Source: Nonomuraea guangzhouensis (GTDB taxonomy: Bacteria; Actinomycetota; Actinomycetes; Streptosporangiales; Streptosporangiaceae). Taken from it: a stretch of 64,000 bases of DNA. The position numbers and the translations under genes are program-made. The notes beneath the pieces were generated by a model. The model was not told the DNA's origin and made no database searches. It worked only from the letters and a program-made list of their open reading frames with translations. The stretch is taken from the NCBI RefSeq assembly GCF_019396345.1, contig NZ_JAHKRM010000004.1:186001-250000 (forward strand). The letters run 5' to 3'. Below, piece after piece: positions 50,609 to 60,603 of this stretch; position 1 is the first letter of the stretch; each line of letters begins with the position of its first letter.

Positions 50609-52325
50609 ACACTGTAAGTTGTAGCCTCTGACGTGCGATAATGCCGCCATGTCTACTCCAACGGAGCAGGACCCGACAACCCTGATTGACCTCGTCTGCC
50701 GGAAGTCACGGGCCGTCAAGAGCAAGACGGGTCGGCGGGAGATCTCGGTTAGCGCACAGGAGAGCCGGGGTCGCCGGACGGCCGCAGAGCTGGGGCTGAC
50801 CGTTCGGCACGTCTGGCGTGAGGTCGGCAGCGCCTCCCGCTTCCGCACGTCGAAGAAGACCCCACAGCAAGACCTAGCACTGAGGGCCCTTGAAGACGGA
50901 GAGATCGGCGCCCTGTGGGTGTTCCGGCTCGACCGGTGGACCCGACGCGGGGCCGGCGCGGTCCTTGCCATCGTGGAGCCGCGCGACGGCCGCCCCCGTC
51001 GTCTTCTGGTCGACAACAACGACCCCGACAACCCTGGCATCGCACTGGACAGTGCCAACCCCCGGGACCGCTCGGAACTGATCCGCCGTGCTGAGGACGC
51101 CCGCGAAGAGACAGAGGTGCTGTCTCAGCGCATCCGGAACACAAAGACCTTCCAGCGGGACAACGGCGAGTGGCTGAACGGCGTCGCCCCGTACGGCCTG
51201 CGCATCGTCACGGTTGTGGTGGAGGGCGAGGACGGGGAAGAGGTCGAAGAGCGGAAGTTGTCCCGAGACACTGAGACATCCGCCCTATGGCCGGATCGCC
51301 CCGAGGTCACCAAGGCGGACCTTGCCCGCGAGATCACGTACACGCTGCCGTTGCAGGGCGTGGCGAAGCGGAAGATCGCCCTCTTGATGAACGAGCGGGG
51401 CATTGCCTCCCCCACGGGCGGGCAATGGGCCGTCGCCCAAATCCACAGCATGATCGGGAGCCCTGTGTACGCCGGGTGGCAGGTGGCCGGACGCTCGGAC
51501 GGCAAGAGCCGACGTCTCGTGTACCGCAACGAGGACGGCGAGAGGGTCAGTGTCATGGTGGGCCCGTCCTTGCTCACGCAAGAGGAGTGGGACGAGGCGA
51601 ACCGGGTGTCCCGGGGCGTGGGCCCTCCTCTGGGCTCCGACAACTGGAAGGCCCGGCATCTCCTCACCGACCTGTTGCAGTGCGCAGGCTGCGGGTACGG
51701 GATGACGTGGCGCGGGACCGGGTACTCATGTTGGCGCCCAGGGGCCGGGAGCGTGTGCCTCTCCCCCGCCTTCGTCGCCGTGAAAAGCGCGGAAGAGTGG
51801 GTGCATGCCCGCTGGTCCACCCGGCTCCACGCGGCAGAGGAGACGGACCCGCTCTTGCGCATCGTGGCTGAACGCTGGTCGGCGCGGCAGGACCCGGAGG
51901 CATCGGCGGACGAGGCAGACGCACGGGCGGCCTTGGCAGAGGCTGAGACGGCCCTGTCCCGCCTGTGGAGCGATCGGCGCGCGGGGCTCTACGACGGGCC
52001 CTCTGAAGGGTTCTTCGCCCCCGCACTGCGGGACGCCAACGCGGCGGTAGTCGACGCACAGGCCCGGGTCAAGGAAGCGCAGGGCACGCGGAACCTGGAC
52101 ATCGGCTTCCTGCTCGACTACGAGGAGCAGGACAAAGCGTGGAGGTCGGCGGACGAGCCGCTGAGGCGTGATCTCTTGCGGTTGGCGATCCGGAAGATCG
52201 TGGTGAAGAAGGCGGCGTACCGGGGCCAGAAGTTCCACGGGCCCTCGCGCCTGTGTTTTGAGTGGCTGGACGGTGAGGTGGAGGAGTGGGAGGAGGCGCC
52301 GAGGCCCAAGGACACAGCGAGGTGA
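50601..52325 (+). mobile_element. left end or remnant of a serine-integrase element
   Basis: Similarity to the radical SAM gene stops at about 50600, and a complete large serine recombinase gene follows at once, as expected for an att junction beside an int gene. No matching 3' part of the radical SAM gene and no phage or transfer genes are seen in the remaining 11 kb. The right limit is therefore unknown; 52325 marks only the end of the recombinase gene. Confidence 0.5.
50649..52325 (+). CDS. large serine recombinase (integrase)
   Basis: 558 residues. The catalytic domain has LVCRKSRAV with nucleophile Ser20 and the DRWTRRG arginine motif; the recombinase domain follows at about 170-290 (GVAPYGLRI, ALLMNERGIASPTGGQWAVAQIHSMI). 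A zinc ribbon has Cys pairs in LLQCAGCGYG and YSCWRPGAGSVC, and a coiled-coil lies at about 410-480. It would join attP and attB by double-strand exchange. The protein looks intact, so it may still be active. Its codon use is slightly less GC-biased than its neighbours, consistent with transfer. Confidence 0.9.
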   Translation: MSTPTEQDPTTLIDLVCRKSRAVKSKTGRREISVSAQESRGRRTAAELGLTVRHVWREVGSASRFRTSKKTPQQDLALRALEDGEIGALWVFRLDRWTRRGAGAVLAIVEPRDGRPRRLLVDNNDPDNPGIALDSANPRDRSELIRRAEDAREETEVLSQRIRNTKTFQRDNGEWLNGVAPYGLRIVTVVVEGEDGEEVEERKLSRDTETSALWPDRPEVTKADLAREITYTLPLQGVAKRKIALLMNERGIASPTGGQWAVAQIHSMIGSPVYAGWQVAGRSDGKSRRLVYRNEDGERVSVMVGPSLLTQEEWDEANRVSRGVGPPLGSDNWKARHLLTDLLQCAGCGYGMTWRGTGYSCWRPGAGSVCLSPAFVAVKSAEEWVHARWSTRLHAAEETDPLLRIVAERWSARQDPEASADEADARAALAEAETALSRLWSDRRAGLYDGPSEGFFAPALRDANAAVVDAQARVKEAQGTRNLDIGFLLDYEEQDKAWRSADEPLRRDLLRLAIRKIVVKKAAYRGQKFHGPSRLCFEWLDGEVEEWEEAPRPKDTAR

Positions 52326-52371
52326 GGTACTGACGATCTTCTGTTCTGAGGCCGCGCGGCAGCTCAGCCTC

Positions 52372-52386
52372 CCCGGTCTGTCCGGG
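52372..52386. terminator. short hairpin after recombinase gene
   Basis: CCCGG and CCGGG flank a TCTGT loop 47 bp after the recombinase stop and before the leader of the ribosomal-protection gene. It is short and only a possible terminator. Confidence 0.35.
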
Positions 52387-52471
52387 CTCGCGAATGAATA
52401 ACCGCTGGCGCCGCCGCCGGAGCCGGTGACACCATATGGCCGTCTTTGACGTCTACCGGCAGGAGCGTGTG

Positions 52472-52582
52472 ATGCGGTGCCTTCGAGTCTCCCAGCGCCC
52501 TATTGGCACGAGAGTTCTCGAGGCTTCGACCAAGCATGCACATCCTCAACATCGGCATCCTCGCGCATGTAGACGCGGGTAA
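52472..52582 (+). CDS. putative leader ORF upstream of ribosomal-protection gene
   Basis: ATG 52472 follows AGGAG (52461-52465) at 6-bp spacing and opens a 36-codon frame starting MRCLRVSQRPIGTRVLEAST that stops at TAA 52580-52582, past the start of the resistance-like gene (52536). An in-frame ATG at 52436 could extend it. The main gene has no Shine-Dalgarno of its own, so translation may be coupled to this leader; ribosome stalling on it could control expression. Function is inference. Confidence 0.45.
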   Translation: MRCLRVSQRPIGTRVLEASTKHAHPQHRHPRACRRG

Positions 52583-54407
52583 GACCAGCCTGACCGAGCG
52601 GCTGCTGTTCCAGACCGGCGTGATCGATCGGCTGGGCAGCGTCGACGACGGCAGCACCCAGACCGACAGCGGCGCCATCGAACGGCGCCGCGGCATCACC
52701 ATCCGTACCGCCGTCGCCTCCTTCACCGTGGGCGACCTGCGGGTCAACCTCATCGACACGCCCGGCCACGCCGACTTCGTGGCGGAGGTCGAACGGGCGC
52801 TCGGTGTGCTCGACGGCGCCGTGCTGGTGCTGTCGGCCGTCGAAGGGGTTCAGCCGCACTCGCGCGCCCTGATGAAGACGCTGCGCAGGCTGCGGGTGCC
52901 CACGCTGATCTTCGTCAACAAGATCGACCGGGCCGGGGCCCGGGAACGGGAGCTGCTGGACGACATCCGGCGGTGGCTCACGCCGCACTGCGCCGCCCTG
53001 AACACCGTCCGGCGGCTCGGCGGCCCGGACGCCCACACGGTACGCACTCCCGGCCCGGACGCCGAGGTGCTGGCCGAGCATGACGACGGCATCCTGGAGT
53101 CGCTCGTCGAGGGGCAGGTGCCGACCGGCAAGGAGCTGTGGGCGGCGATGGCCCGGCAGTGTGCCGACGGGGTGCTGCATCCGGTGCTGTTCGGGTCGGC
53201 GATGACCGGGCAGGGGGTGGATGAGCTGCTCGACGCGTTCCACCTGCTCCCGGCCACCGTCGCATCGGATGGCGGGGCGGCCAGGGCGACGGTGTTCGGG
53301 ATCGAGCGTGGTGCCGCCGGGGAGAAGATCGCCTATCTGCGGATGCGTTCCGGTGTGCTGCGGGCGCGGCAGCGGGTGTCCCTGTTCCGCCTCGGCCGGG
53401 ACGGGACGGTCGAGGAGTACGGTGGGCGGCCGACCGCGGTGCGGGTGGCCGGGTCCGCCGGGACGGAGGCGGTGGCCGGGGACATCGTGACGGTGCGGGG
53501 CGTACCCGAGATCCGGGTCGGCGACCACCTCGGCGTCCCACCGGAAGCGGACGCCCGGGGCAGCGGCCGGGCCGGGTATTTCCTGCCGCCCAGCCTGGAG
53601 ACGGTGGTCAGGCCGCGGGTGCCGGGTCAGGAGGGACGGCTGCATGCCGCGCTGGCCGCCCTGGCCGAGCAGGATCCGCTGATCGGCACCCGCGCCCTGC
53701 CCGGCGGTCAGACGTCGGTACTCCTCTACGGGGAGGTGCAGAAGGAGGTCATCGCCGAGACGCTGGCCGCCGACTTCGGGGTGGCGGCGGTGTTCGAGCC
53801 GACCAGGCCCGTCTATCTCGAACGCCCCGTGCGCCGGGCGGAGGCCGTCGAGGAGATCACGCGTCACGGTCGTAACGACTTCGTCGCCACCGTCGGCCTG
53901 CGGGTGGAGCCCGCCGCCATCGGGTCCGGGGTCGGATACCGGCTGGGCGTGGATCTGGGGTCGCTGCCGCTGGCCTTCCATCGGGCCATCGAGGACACCG
54001 TGCGCGACACGCTGGCCGAGGGACCGCACGGCCGGCCGGTCACCGACTGCCTGGTCACGCTGACCAGGACCGGTTACGACAGCCCGGTCAGTACGGCGGC
54101 CGACTTCCGCGGGCGGACCGCGATCGTGCTGCGGCGGGCGCTGCGCCGGGCGGGCACACGGGTGTACGAGCCGTGCCACCGCTTCGAGCTGGAGGTGCCG
54201 CCGGAGTCGCTGAGCGCGGTGACCGTACGGCTGGCCGGGCTGGGTGCCGTGGTGGCCGATGCCGTACAGCGGGAGGCGGTGTGGCTGGTCAGCGGCGAGA
54301 TCCCGGCCGTGGCGGTGCGTGAGTTCGAGCTGGCGCTGCCCGGGCTGTCGCACGGCGAAGGCGTGTGGTGGTCGCAGCCTTTCGGCGACCGCCCTGCTCG
54401 CAGGTAA
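52536..54407 (+). CDS. Tet(M)/OtrA-like ribosomal protection GTPase
   Basis: 623 residues from ATG 52536 (MHILNIGILAHVDAGKTSLT). The GTPase motifs are AHVDAGKTS at 10-18, RGITI at 52-56, DTPGHAD at 74-80 and NKID at 128-131; EF-G-like domains II to V follow. The length and opening match tetracycline ribosomal-protection proteins (about 640 residues) rather than EF-G (about 700), which also opens differently. It would bind the ribosome and release tetracycline. Its position beside a serine recombinase suggests acquisition, but actinomycetes also carry chromosomal copies. Resistance itself is not shown by sequence. Confidence 0.82.
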   Translation: MHILNIGILAHVDAGKTSLTERLLFQTGVIDRLGSVDDGSTQTDSGAIERRRGITIRTAVASFTVGDLRVNLIDTPGHADFVAEVERALGVLDGAVLVLSAVEGVQPHSRALMKTLRRLRVPTLIFVNKIDRAGARERELLDDIRRWLTPHCAALNTVRRLGGPDAHTVRTPGPDAEVLAEHDDGILESLVEGQVPTGKELWAAMARQCADGVLHPVLFGSAMTGQGVDELLDAFHLLPATVASDGGAARATVFGIERGAAGEKIAYLRMRSGVLRARQRVSLFRLGRDGTVEEYGGRPTAVRVAGSAGTEAVAGDIVTVRGVPEIRVGDHLGVPPEADARGSGRAGYFLPPSLETVVRPRVPGQEGRLHAALAALAEQDPLIGTRALPGGQTSVLLYGEVQKEVIAETLAADFGVAAVFEPTRPVYLERPVRRAEAVEEITRHGRNDFVATVGLRVEPAAIGSGVGYRLGVDLGSLPLAFHRAIEDTVRDTLAEGPHGRPVTDCLVTLTRTGYDSPVSTAADFRGRTAIVLRRALRRAGTRVYEPCHRFELEVPPESLSAVTVRLAGLGAVVADAVQREAVWLVSGEIPAVAVREFELALPGLSHGEGVWWSQPFGDRPARR

Positions 54408-54507
54408 CGATATGTCACCATTAACCCGCCCATAGTGACCGTCATGTCTGAAATGGGTACTAAATGCGTGGATGTACCGATCCAACATCATCCGTTCGGG
54501 GGGAACC

Positions 54508-54630
54508 ATGGTGAACAAGAAGCCGGCCGCCAAGACCGGCAAAGCCAAAAAACAGGCGATCAAGTCCAGCCGCCAGGTCAAGGAGTCCAAGGACGCCAAG
54601 AAGGAGCCCAAGAAGCCCGACGTGGCGTGA
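54508..54630 (+). CDS. small lysine-rich protein
   Basis: A 40-residue basic peptide (MVNKKPAAKTGKAKKQAIKS, then SRQVKESKDAKK and EPKKPDVA), with about 14 lysines. The ATG follows a G-rich GGGGGGAA Shine-Dalgarno-like stretch. It resembles the Lys/Ala/Pro-rich tails of histone-like proteins and could bind nucleic acid, but no family is recognised. It lies 62 bp upstream of the tricorn-like gene. Confidence 0.55.
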   Translation: MVNKKPAAKTGKAKKQAIKSSRQVKESKDAKKEPKKPDVA

Positions 54631-54692
54631 CCCGGTGAAATGATCAGGCAGCCGCGGCCGGAGTCCCGGCTGCCTGACCACGGGAGCGACAC

Positions 54693-57600
54693 ATGACGGC
54701 CTACCTCCGCTTCCCCGCCGTCTTCCAGGACGTCGTCGTCTTCGCCGCCGAGGACGACCTGTGGATGGTCTCCGCCCTCGGCGGGCGCGCCTTCCGCCTG
54801 ACCGCCGGGGTCGCCGAGGCCGGATACCCGCGCATCTCTCCGCGCGGCGACCAGCTCGCCTTCGTCGGACGCGAGGAAGGCCAGGAAGAGGTGTACGTCA
54901 TGCCCGCCGACGGGGGCGCGGCCCGGCGGGTCACCTATCACGGGGCCCGCTGCGCCGTCACCGGCTGGGACCCCGAGGGCCGCATCCTGTACGCCAGCGA
55001 CGAGTGCCAGCCCTTCGAGGGCCGCAAGTGGCTGCACCGCGTCGCGCCGGGCGGCGTGCCGCAACGCCTGCCGTACGGCCCCGCGAACTCCATCGCCCAC
55101 GGCCCGGACGGCATGATCGTCCTGGGCCGCAACACCGCCGACCCGGCGCGCTGGAAGCGGTACCGGGGCGGCACCGTCGGCGACCTGTGGATCGATCCCG
55201 AAGGCGAAGGCCACTTCCGCCGGCTCATCCGCCTGCCCGGCAATCTGGCCTCCCCCTGCTGGAGCGGCGACCGCGTCTGCTTCCTGTCCGACCACGAAGG
55301 CGTCGGCAACGTGTACTCCTGCACTCCCGACGGCGACGACCTGCGCAAGCACACGCATCACGAGGACTACTACGCCCGCAACCTGTCCGGCGACGGCCAC
55401 CGCCTCGTCTACCACGCGGGCGCCGACCTCTACCTGCTCGATCCCGGGGACGCGCCCCACCGGATCGACGTGCGGCTGGCCAGCTCCAGGACCCAGCGCA
55501 ACCGCAGGTTCGTGGACGCCGACGACTACCTCGACAGCGCCACGCTCAGTCCCGGCGGCAGCGCCCTGGCCGTCACCGCGCGCGGCAAGGCGTACGCCAT
55601 GGCCGGTTGGGAGGGGCCGGTCCGGCAGCACGGCGAACCCGACGGTGTCCGCTACCGCTTCCTGACCTGTCTCAACGACGGCCGCCGCCTCATCGCCGCC
55701 GCCAGTGACGACAGTGACGAGGAGCAGCTGGTCATCCTCGGTGAGGCGAGCGTCCTGAGCATCGCCCGGCTCGGGCGGATCACCGCGCTGGCGCCCGACC
55801 CCGTCCATGACCGCGTCGCCGTCACCAACCACCGCGACGAGCTGTACCTCGTCGAGCTGGCCACCGGGCAGGCCGTTCTCGTCGAGGCCAACCCGCACGG
55901 GCCGCCCGCGGACCCCGCCTGGTCGCACGACGGCCAGTGGCTCGCGTACGCCAGCCCGCTGACCGCCCACACCTCCGCGATCATGCTGCACCACCCCGCG
56001 ACCGGCCAGACCGTGCCCGCCACCGAACCGCTCCTCGAAGACTCCCGTCCCGCCTTCGACCCGCGCGGCCGCTACCTGTACTTCATCGGCCAGCGCGTCT
56101 TCTCCCCCGTCTACGACCAGCTCCAGTTCGGCCTCGGCTTCCCCCTCGGCACCCGCCCCTACGCCATCGCGCTGCGCCGGGACGTCCCCGACCCGTTCGT
56201 CCCGCAGCCGCGCCCCCTGGGGGCCAAGGACGAGGACGACGAGGAAGAGGAGGAGCCCGAGCCGCTGCGCGTGGACCTCGACGGGCTGGTCCGCCGCGTC
56301 ACCGCGTTCCCGCTGCCGGAAGGCCGCTACGAGCGCATCGCCGGGCTGCCCGGCAAGGCCCTCATCCTCAGCAGCCCGCTGCAGGGTGAGGGTGTCCTGG
56401 ACCTGTACGACTTCGCCAAGGGAGAGAGCGAGACGTTCGCCCGCGGCGTCACCGACTTCGAGCTGGGCCGCGACCACAAGACGCTCCTGTACCGGGCGGG
56501 CGACCGGCTGCGCGTGCTGAAGGCCACCGAGACACCCGACAACGACGACGACACCCCGGGCCGTGAGAGCGGGTGGATCGACCTGTCGCGGATCAAGGTG
56601 TCGGTCTGCCCGGCCGCGGAGTGGCGGCAGATGTTCCGCGAGGCGTGGCGCCTGCAGCGCGAGAACTTCTGGACCGAGGACATGGCCGGCGTCGACTGGG
56701 CCGAGGTGTACGAGCGCTACCTGCCGCTCGTGGAGCGCGTCAGCACCCGGGGCGAGTTCTCCGACCTGCTGTGGGAGCTCCACGGCGAGCTGGCCACCAG
56801 CCACGCCTTCGAGAGCGGCGGGGAGTATCGGCCGGGCCCCGAATACACGCAGGGCAAGCTCGGTGTCGACTGGGACCACCGCGACGGCGTCTACCACATC
56901 GGCGCGATCGTCACCGGCGACCTGTGGGACCCCGAGGCCACCTCACCGCTCAACCGGCTCGGCCTCGACGTACGGCCGGGCGACGCGGTCCTGGCCATCA
57001 ACGGCGCTCCCATCGGCGAGACCGCCACCCCGAACGAACGCCTGGTCAACCTGGCCGACGAGGAGGTCGAGCTCACTCTGCGCCGCGGCGAGCGCCTGTT
57101 CACCGCCACGGTCCGCGCCATCGCCGACGAACGGCCCGCCCGCTACCGCGACTGGGTCGACCTCAACCGCGCCCGGTGCCATCAGCGTTCGGACGGCCGC
57201 GTCGGCTACCTGCACGTTCCCGACATGGGCACGGAGGGGTTCGCCGAGTTCCACCGGGGTTTCCTGGCCGAGTACGACCGCGACGCCCTCATCGTCGACG
57301 TCCGCTTCAACGGCGGCGGCAACGTCTCGGCGCTGCTGCTGGAGAAGCTGGCCCGCCGCCGCCTCGGCTACGACTACCCCCGCTGGGGCGATCCCGCGCC
57401 CTACCCGCCGGAGTCGCCGCGCGGCCCGCTGGTCGCCCTCACCAACGAGTGGACCGGCTCCGACGGCGACATCTTCAGCCACACCTTCAAACTGCTGGGC
57501 CTCGGCCCCCTCATCGGCAAGCGAACCTGGGGCGGCGTCATCGGCATCTGGCCACGGCACCGACTGGCCGACGGCACCCTTACCACCCAGCCAGAGTTCT

Positions 57601-57800
57601 CCTTCGCCTTCGACGACGTGGGCTGGCGGGTCGAGAACTACGGCACGGACCCCGACCTGGAGATCGACATCACCCCGCAGGACTACGCGGCGGGCACGGA
57701 CACCCAGCTCGAGAAGGCCATCGACGTGATACTCGACCTGCTGGCCGAACACCCCCCGCACACCCCGGATCCAGCACATCGGCCACGGATGCAACCATAA
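54693..57800 (+). CDS. tricorn-type protease
   Basis: 1035 residues with the tricorn order: a beta-propeller region (about 1-300, [13 protein letters not shown]), a second propeller (about 300-590), helical core C1, a PDZ domain (about 760-830, [19 protein letters not shown]) and the serine protease core C2. Catalytic Ser923 is in NEWTGSDGD, His704 in ATSHAFE, and the substrate-binding acid in [11 protein letters not shown]. It cuts peptides from the proteasome or other proteases in the cytosol. An acidic [11 protein letters not shown] stretch links the second propeller to the core. Confidence 0.88.
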   Translation: MTAYLRFPAVFQDVVVFAAEDDLWMVSALGGRAFRLTAGVAEAGYPRISPRGDQLAFVGREEGQEEVYVMPADGGAARRVTYHGARCAVTGWDPEGRILYASDECQPFEGRKWLHRVAPGGVPQRLPYGPANSIAHGPDGMIVLGRNTADPARWKRYRGGTVGDLWIDPEGEGHFRRLIRLPGNLASPCWSGDRVCFLSDHEGVGNVYSCTPDGDDLRKHTHHEDYYARNLSGDGHRLVYHAGADLYLLDPGDAPHRIDVRLASSRTQRNRRFVDADDYLDSATLSPGGSALAVTARGKAYAMAGWEGPVRQHGEPDGVRYRFLTCLNDGRRLIAAASDDSDEEQLVILGEASVLSIARLGRITALAPDPVHDRVAVTNHRDELYLVELATGQAVLVEANPHGPPADPAWSHDGQWLAYASPLTAHTSAIMLHHPATGQTVPATEPLLEDSRPAFDPRGRYLYFIGQRVFSPVYDQLQFGLGFPLGTRPYAIALRRDVPDPFVPQPRPLGAKDEDDEEEEEPEPLRVDLDGLVRRVTAFPLPEGRYERIAGLPGKALILSSPLQGEGVLDLYDFAKGESETFARGVTDFELGRDHKTLLYRAGDRLRVLKATETPDNDDDTPGRESGWIDLSRIKVSVCPAAEWRQMFREAWRLQRENFWTEDMAGVDWAEVYERYLPLVERVSTRGEFSDLLWELHGELATSHAFESGGEYRPGPEYTQGKLGVDWDHRDGVYHIGAIVTGDLWDPEATSPLNRLGLDVRPGDAVLAINGAPIGETATPNERLVNLADEEVELTLRRGERLFTATVRAIADERPARYRDWVDLNRARCHQRSDGRVGYLHVPDMGTEGFAEFHRGFLAEYDRDALIVDVRFNGGGNVSALLLEKLARRRLGYDYPRWGDPAPYPPESPRGPLVALTNEWTGSDGDIFSHTFKLLGLGPLIGKRTWGGVIGIWPRHRLADGTLTTQPEFSFAFDDVGWRVENYGTDPDLEIDITPQDYAAGTDTQLEKAIDVILDLLAEHPPHTPDPAHRPRMQP

Positions 57801-57956
57801 GACGATTTACGGCGTCTATAGATCATGTGTGGGGTTGGTCCTCGGGGATGGTCGGGACACTCCGCAGAAGCGGGACAATAAGCCGGTGGCGAACGGGTAC
57901 GTATCGCTATCGGCCACTTGTGTAGTGACACTCTCAGTCCAAGGGGGACTTCTCAA

Positions 57957-59291
57957 GTGCGCGCACTGGCACGCAAGGGCAAGTCGGCGATGGTCCGGCT
58001 GTACAGGGGCTACAACCGCCGCAAGGTGCGCAAGGCGCCGCCGCCGTCGACGGACAAGGTCAGGATTCTGATCCTGCACGCGTACGGCATGGGCGGCACG
58101 ATCAGGACGGTGTTCAACCTGGCCAGTTATCTGGCCAAGCACCACGACGTCGAGATCGTCAGCATTCTGAAAGAGGCCGAGGAGCCCTTCTTCCCCATCG
58201 ACCCGCGGGTCAAGTTCCGTTTCCTGGACGACCGGCTGCACCCCAGCCCGGACCCGGTGCGCGCGATGCTGTCGAAGATGCCGAGCAAGCTCATCCCGGC
58301 GGAGGAGTCGGCCTACCACCGCTTCAACCTCTGGACCGACCTCAAGCTGGCCCGTTACATCCGTTCGCTCGACACCGGGATCCTCATCTCCACCAGGCCC
58401 GGCCTCAACCTGGCGATGGCCCAGTTAGCGCTGCCCAGCCTCATCACCATCGGCCAGGAGCACGTCGCCCTGCGTACCCAGCCGGAGGCGGTGCAGGAGC
58501 TGATCAAGTGGCGCTACCGGCGCTTCGACGCGCTCGCCACGCTCACCAAGGCGGACCTGCGCGACTATCGCGCCGCCCTGCCCAAGAAGCCGAAGCGGCT
58601 GATCCGCATCCCCAACGCCGTGCCGCCCATGACCGGCGACGTGGCCAAGCTCGACGCCAAGGTCGTCATCGCCGTCGGCCGGCTGACCCGTCTCAAGGGC
58701 TTCCACCGGCTCATCGTCGCCTGGGAAGAGGTCGCCAAGACCCACCCCGACTGGACGCTGCGTATCTTCGGCGCCGGTCCCCAGGAGGAGAACCTGCGCC
58801 AGCAGGTGATCGACGCCGGTCTCGAAGGCAAGGTCGAACTGCCCGGGGCCACCACCGACGTCGGCGCCGAGCTGGAGAAGGCATCCGTCTTCGTGCTCAG
58901 CTCGCGCCACGAGGGCTTCCCGATGACCATCCTGGAGGCCATGGCCAAGGGACTGGCCATCGTCAGCTTCAACAGCCCGCACGGGCCGAAAGAGATGATC
59001 ACCGACGAGGTCGACGGGCTGCTGGTCAAGCCGCGTACCAACGCCAACCTCGCCACCTCGCTCCTGCGCGTCATCGAGGACGAGCACCTGCGCCGCCACC
59101 TGGCGGCCGGGGCGCTGGAGACCGCGCGTACGTACGACGTCGACGCCATCGGCGCCCAGTGGGACGCCCTCTTCGAGGAGCTCCTGGCCCGCCGCAACGG
59201 CACCTACGTCCGTCCGACCCCGCCCGCGCCGGCACCGGCCCAGATCGAGCCCGCACCGGCCGACCCCGCGCAGGCCCCGCCGCCCGCCTGA
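57957..59291 (+). CDS. glycosyltransferase family 4
   Basis: 444 residues from GTG 57957, with AGGGGGAC upstream. A basic N-terminus (VRALARKGKSAMVRLYRGYN) precedes the first Rossmann half (ILILHAYGMGGTIRTVFNLA); the second half carries VGRLTRLKGFHRLI and the acceptor-proximal SSRHEGFPMTILEAMAKGLA with the EX7E-type motif. It transfers a sugar from a nucleotide donor, probably in cell-wall or glycolipid synthesis. A Pro/Ala-rich tail ends the protein, 3 bp from the convergent protease gene. Confidence 0.85.
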   Translation: MRALARKGKSAMVRLYRGYNRRKVRKAPPPSTDKVRILILHAYGMGGTIRTVFNLASYLAKHHDVEIVSILKEAEEPFFPIDPRVKFRFLDDRLHPSPDPVRAMLSKMPSKLIPAEESAYHRFNLWTDLKLARYIRSLDTGILISTRPGLNLAMAQLALPSLITIGQEHVALRTQPEAVQELIKWRYRRFDALATLTKADLRDYRAALPKKPKRLIRIPNAVPPMTGDVAKLDAKVVIAVGRLTRLKGFHRLIVAWEEVAKTHPDWTLRIFGAGPQEENLRQQVIDAGLEGKVELPGATTDVGAELEKASVFVLSSRHEGFPMTILEAMAKGLAIVSFNSPHGPKEMITDEVDGLLVKPRTNANLATSLLRVIEDEHLRRHLAAGALETARTYDVDAIGAQWDALFEELLARRNGTYVRPTPPAPAPAQIEPAPADPAQAPPPA

Positions 59292-59294
59292 CGG

Positions 59295-60200
59295 TCAGGT
59301 ACGGCTCGTCAGCTCGACCGGCTCCGCGATGACGTCCACCAGGGCCCCGTTGCGGTGCACCGTGATGGGCAGCGGCCGCCCGATCGCGTCGGCGAACATC
59401 AACCGCTGCAGGCTCTGCGCGTCCCCCACCGGATGGCGGTCGGCGCTCAGCACCAGATCCCCCGCCCGCAGGCCGGCCCGGTCGGCGGGCGACCCGGGCA
59501 TCACCTCCACCACCCGCAGCGCGGTGTCCTGGCCGGTCCGCCGCCGTAGCGGCTCGGCCAGCGGCGCCGGCGAGGTGACCAGCCCCAGGTACGCGCGTCG
59601 TACCCGGCCGTCCTTGATCAGGGTGGCGATGATCGCCCGCGTCGTGCTGTTGACCGGCACGGCCAGCCCCACTCCGACACCGGCCACGGCGGTGTTGACG
59701 CCCACCACCCGCCCTTGCGAGTCGGCCAGCGCGCCGCCCGAGTTGCCGGGGTTCAGCGCCGCGTCCGTCTGGATCACGTCCTCGATGAGGCGTACGGCCT
59801 GACCGCTGCGGGCCGGTAACGACCGTCCCAGCCCGGACACCACGCCGGCCGTCACCGAACCGGCCAGCCCCAGCGGGCTGCCGACCGCCACCACGAGCTG
59901 CCCCACCACCAGTTCGTCGCTGTCGCCCAGGACGACGGGCCCGGGCGTGGGCACCTGCGCCCTGATCACCGCCAGATCCGACAGCGGATCCCGCCCCACC
60001 ACCAGGAACTCACCCGACGATCCGTCGGAGAACGCCACCGTGCCCGCCCTCGACGAGCCCACCACGTGCGCGTTCGTCAGCAGGAACCCGTCGGCCGTGA
60101 AGACCACCGCCGACCCGCTGCCCCGGTCCGCCCGCACGCTGGCCACCTTCGGCAGCAGCTCGGCCGCCACCGATGAGACGACACGGGAGTAATCATCCAT
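59295..60200 (-). CDS. HtrA-like trypsin-fold protease with PDZ domain
   Basis: 301 residues from ATG 60200 (MDDYSRVVSSVAAELLPKVA). The triad is His45 in LTNAHVVG, Asp75 in PLSDLAVI and Ser154 in NPGNSGGAL; a PDZ domain occupies about 205-290. Most HtrA/DegP proteins are exported, but no signal peptide or membrane segment is seen here, so it is probably cytosolic. It would cut misfolded or regulatory proteins. Confidence 0.88.
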   Translation of the reverse strand: MDDYSRVVSSVAAELLPKVASVRADRGSGSAVVFTADGFLLTNAHVVGSSRAGTVAFSDGSSGEFLVVGRDPLSDLAVIRAQVPTPGPVVLGDSDELVVGQLVVAVGSPLGLAGSVTAGVVSGLGRSLPARSGQAVRLIEDVIQTDAALNPGNSGGALADSQGRVVGVNTAVAGVGVGLAVPVNSTTRAIIATLIKDGRVRRAYLGLVTSPAPLAEPLRRRTGQDTALRVVEVMPGSPADRAGLRAGDLVLSADRHPVGDAQSLQRLMFADAIGRPLPITVHRNGALVDVIAEPVELTSRT

Positions 60201-60243
60201 GCTTACATCATTACTCCGTAACCGAGAAAACGGCACAGCTTTT

Positions 60244-60603
60244 TCAGCTCACCGCCTGCGCCAGGGCCGCGCCGCAGTAGCCCGCCCCGAGCCCGGCCAC
60301 GATGCTCGCCGCCGCGTTGGCCACCGCGTGGAAGCGGGCGCCCTCCTCGGCCAGCCGCACGGTCTCGTACCCCAGGGTCGAATACGTGGTCAGCGCCCCG
60401 CAGAACCCGGTGCCCGCGAACGCCATCACCCCGCTCCCGGCAGGCAGCGCCGCCAGGAACCCCAGCACCGCCGACCCGGCCACGTTCACCGCCAGCGTCC
60501 CCCAGGGGAACACCGTGTCGTGCCCGGCCTGCACCGCCCGGTCCGCCAGATACCGCAGCGGGGCGCCCAGCGCCGCGCCCACCACGATCAGGACGATCGT
60601 CAT
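60244..60603 (-). CDS. crcB: fluoride channel subunit CrcB/Fluc
   Basis: 119 residues with four membrane helices and Fluc signatures: GAALGAPLRYL at the start, FPWGTLAVNVAGS and the GFCGALTTYSTLGYE segment lining the pore. It exports fluoride as a dual-topology dimer. Its ATG overlaps the stop of the upstream crcB gene by 4 bp, so the two are made together and may form a heterodimer. Confidence 0.9.
   Translation of the reverse strand: MTIVLIVVGAALGAPLRYLADRAVQAGHDTVFPWGTLAVNVAGSAVLGFLAALPAGSGVMAFAGTGFCGALTTYSTLGYETVRLAEEGARFHAVANAAASIVAGLGAGYCGAALAQAVS

Noticed and set aside
52500..56897. 1465-codon open frame on the minus strand
   Set aside because: It is antisense to the ribosomal-protection GTPase and tricorn genes, has no recognisable motif and an Ala/Gly/Arg/Val-heavy composition typical of GC-rich shadow frames.
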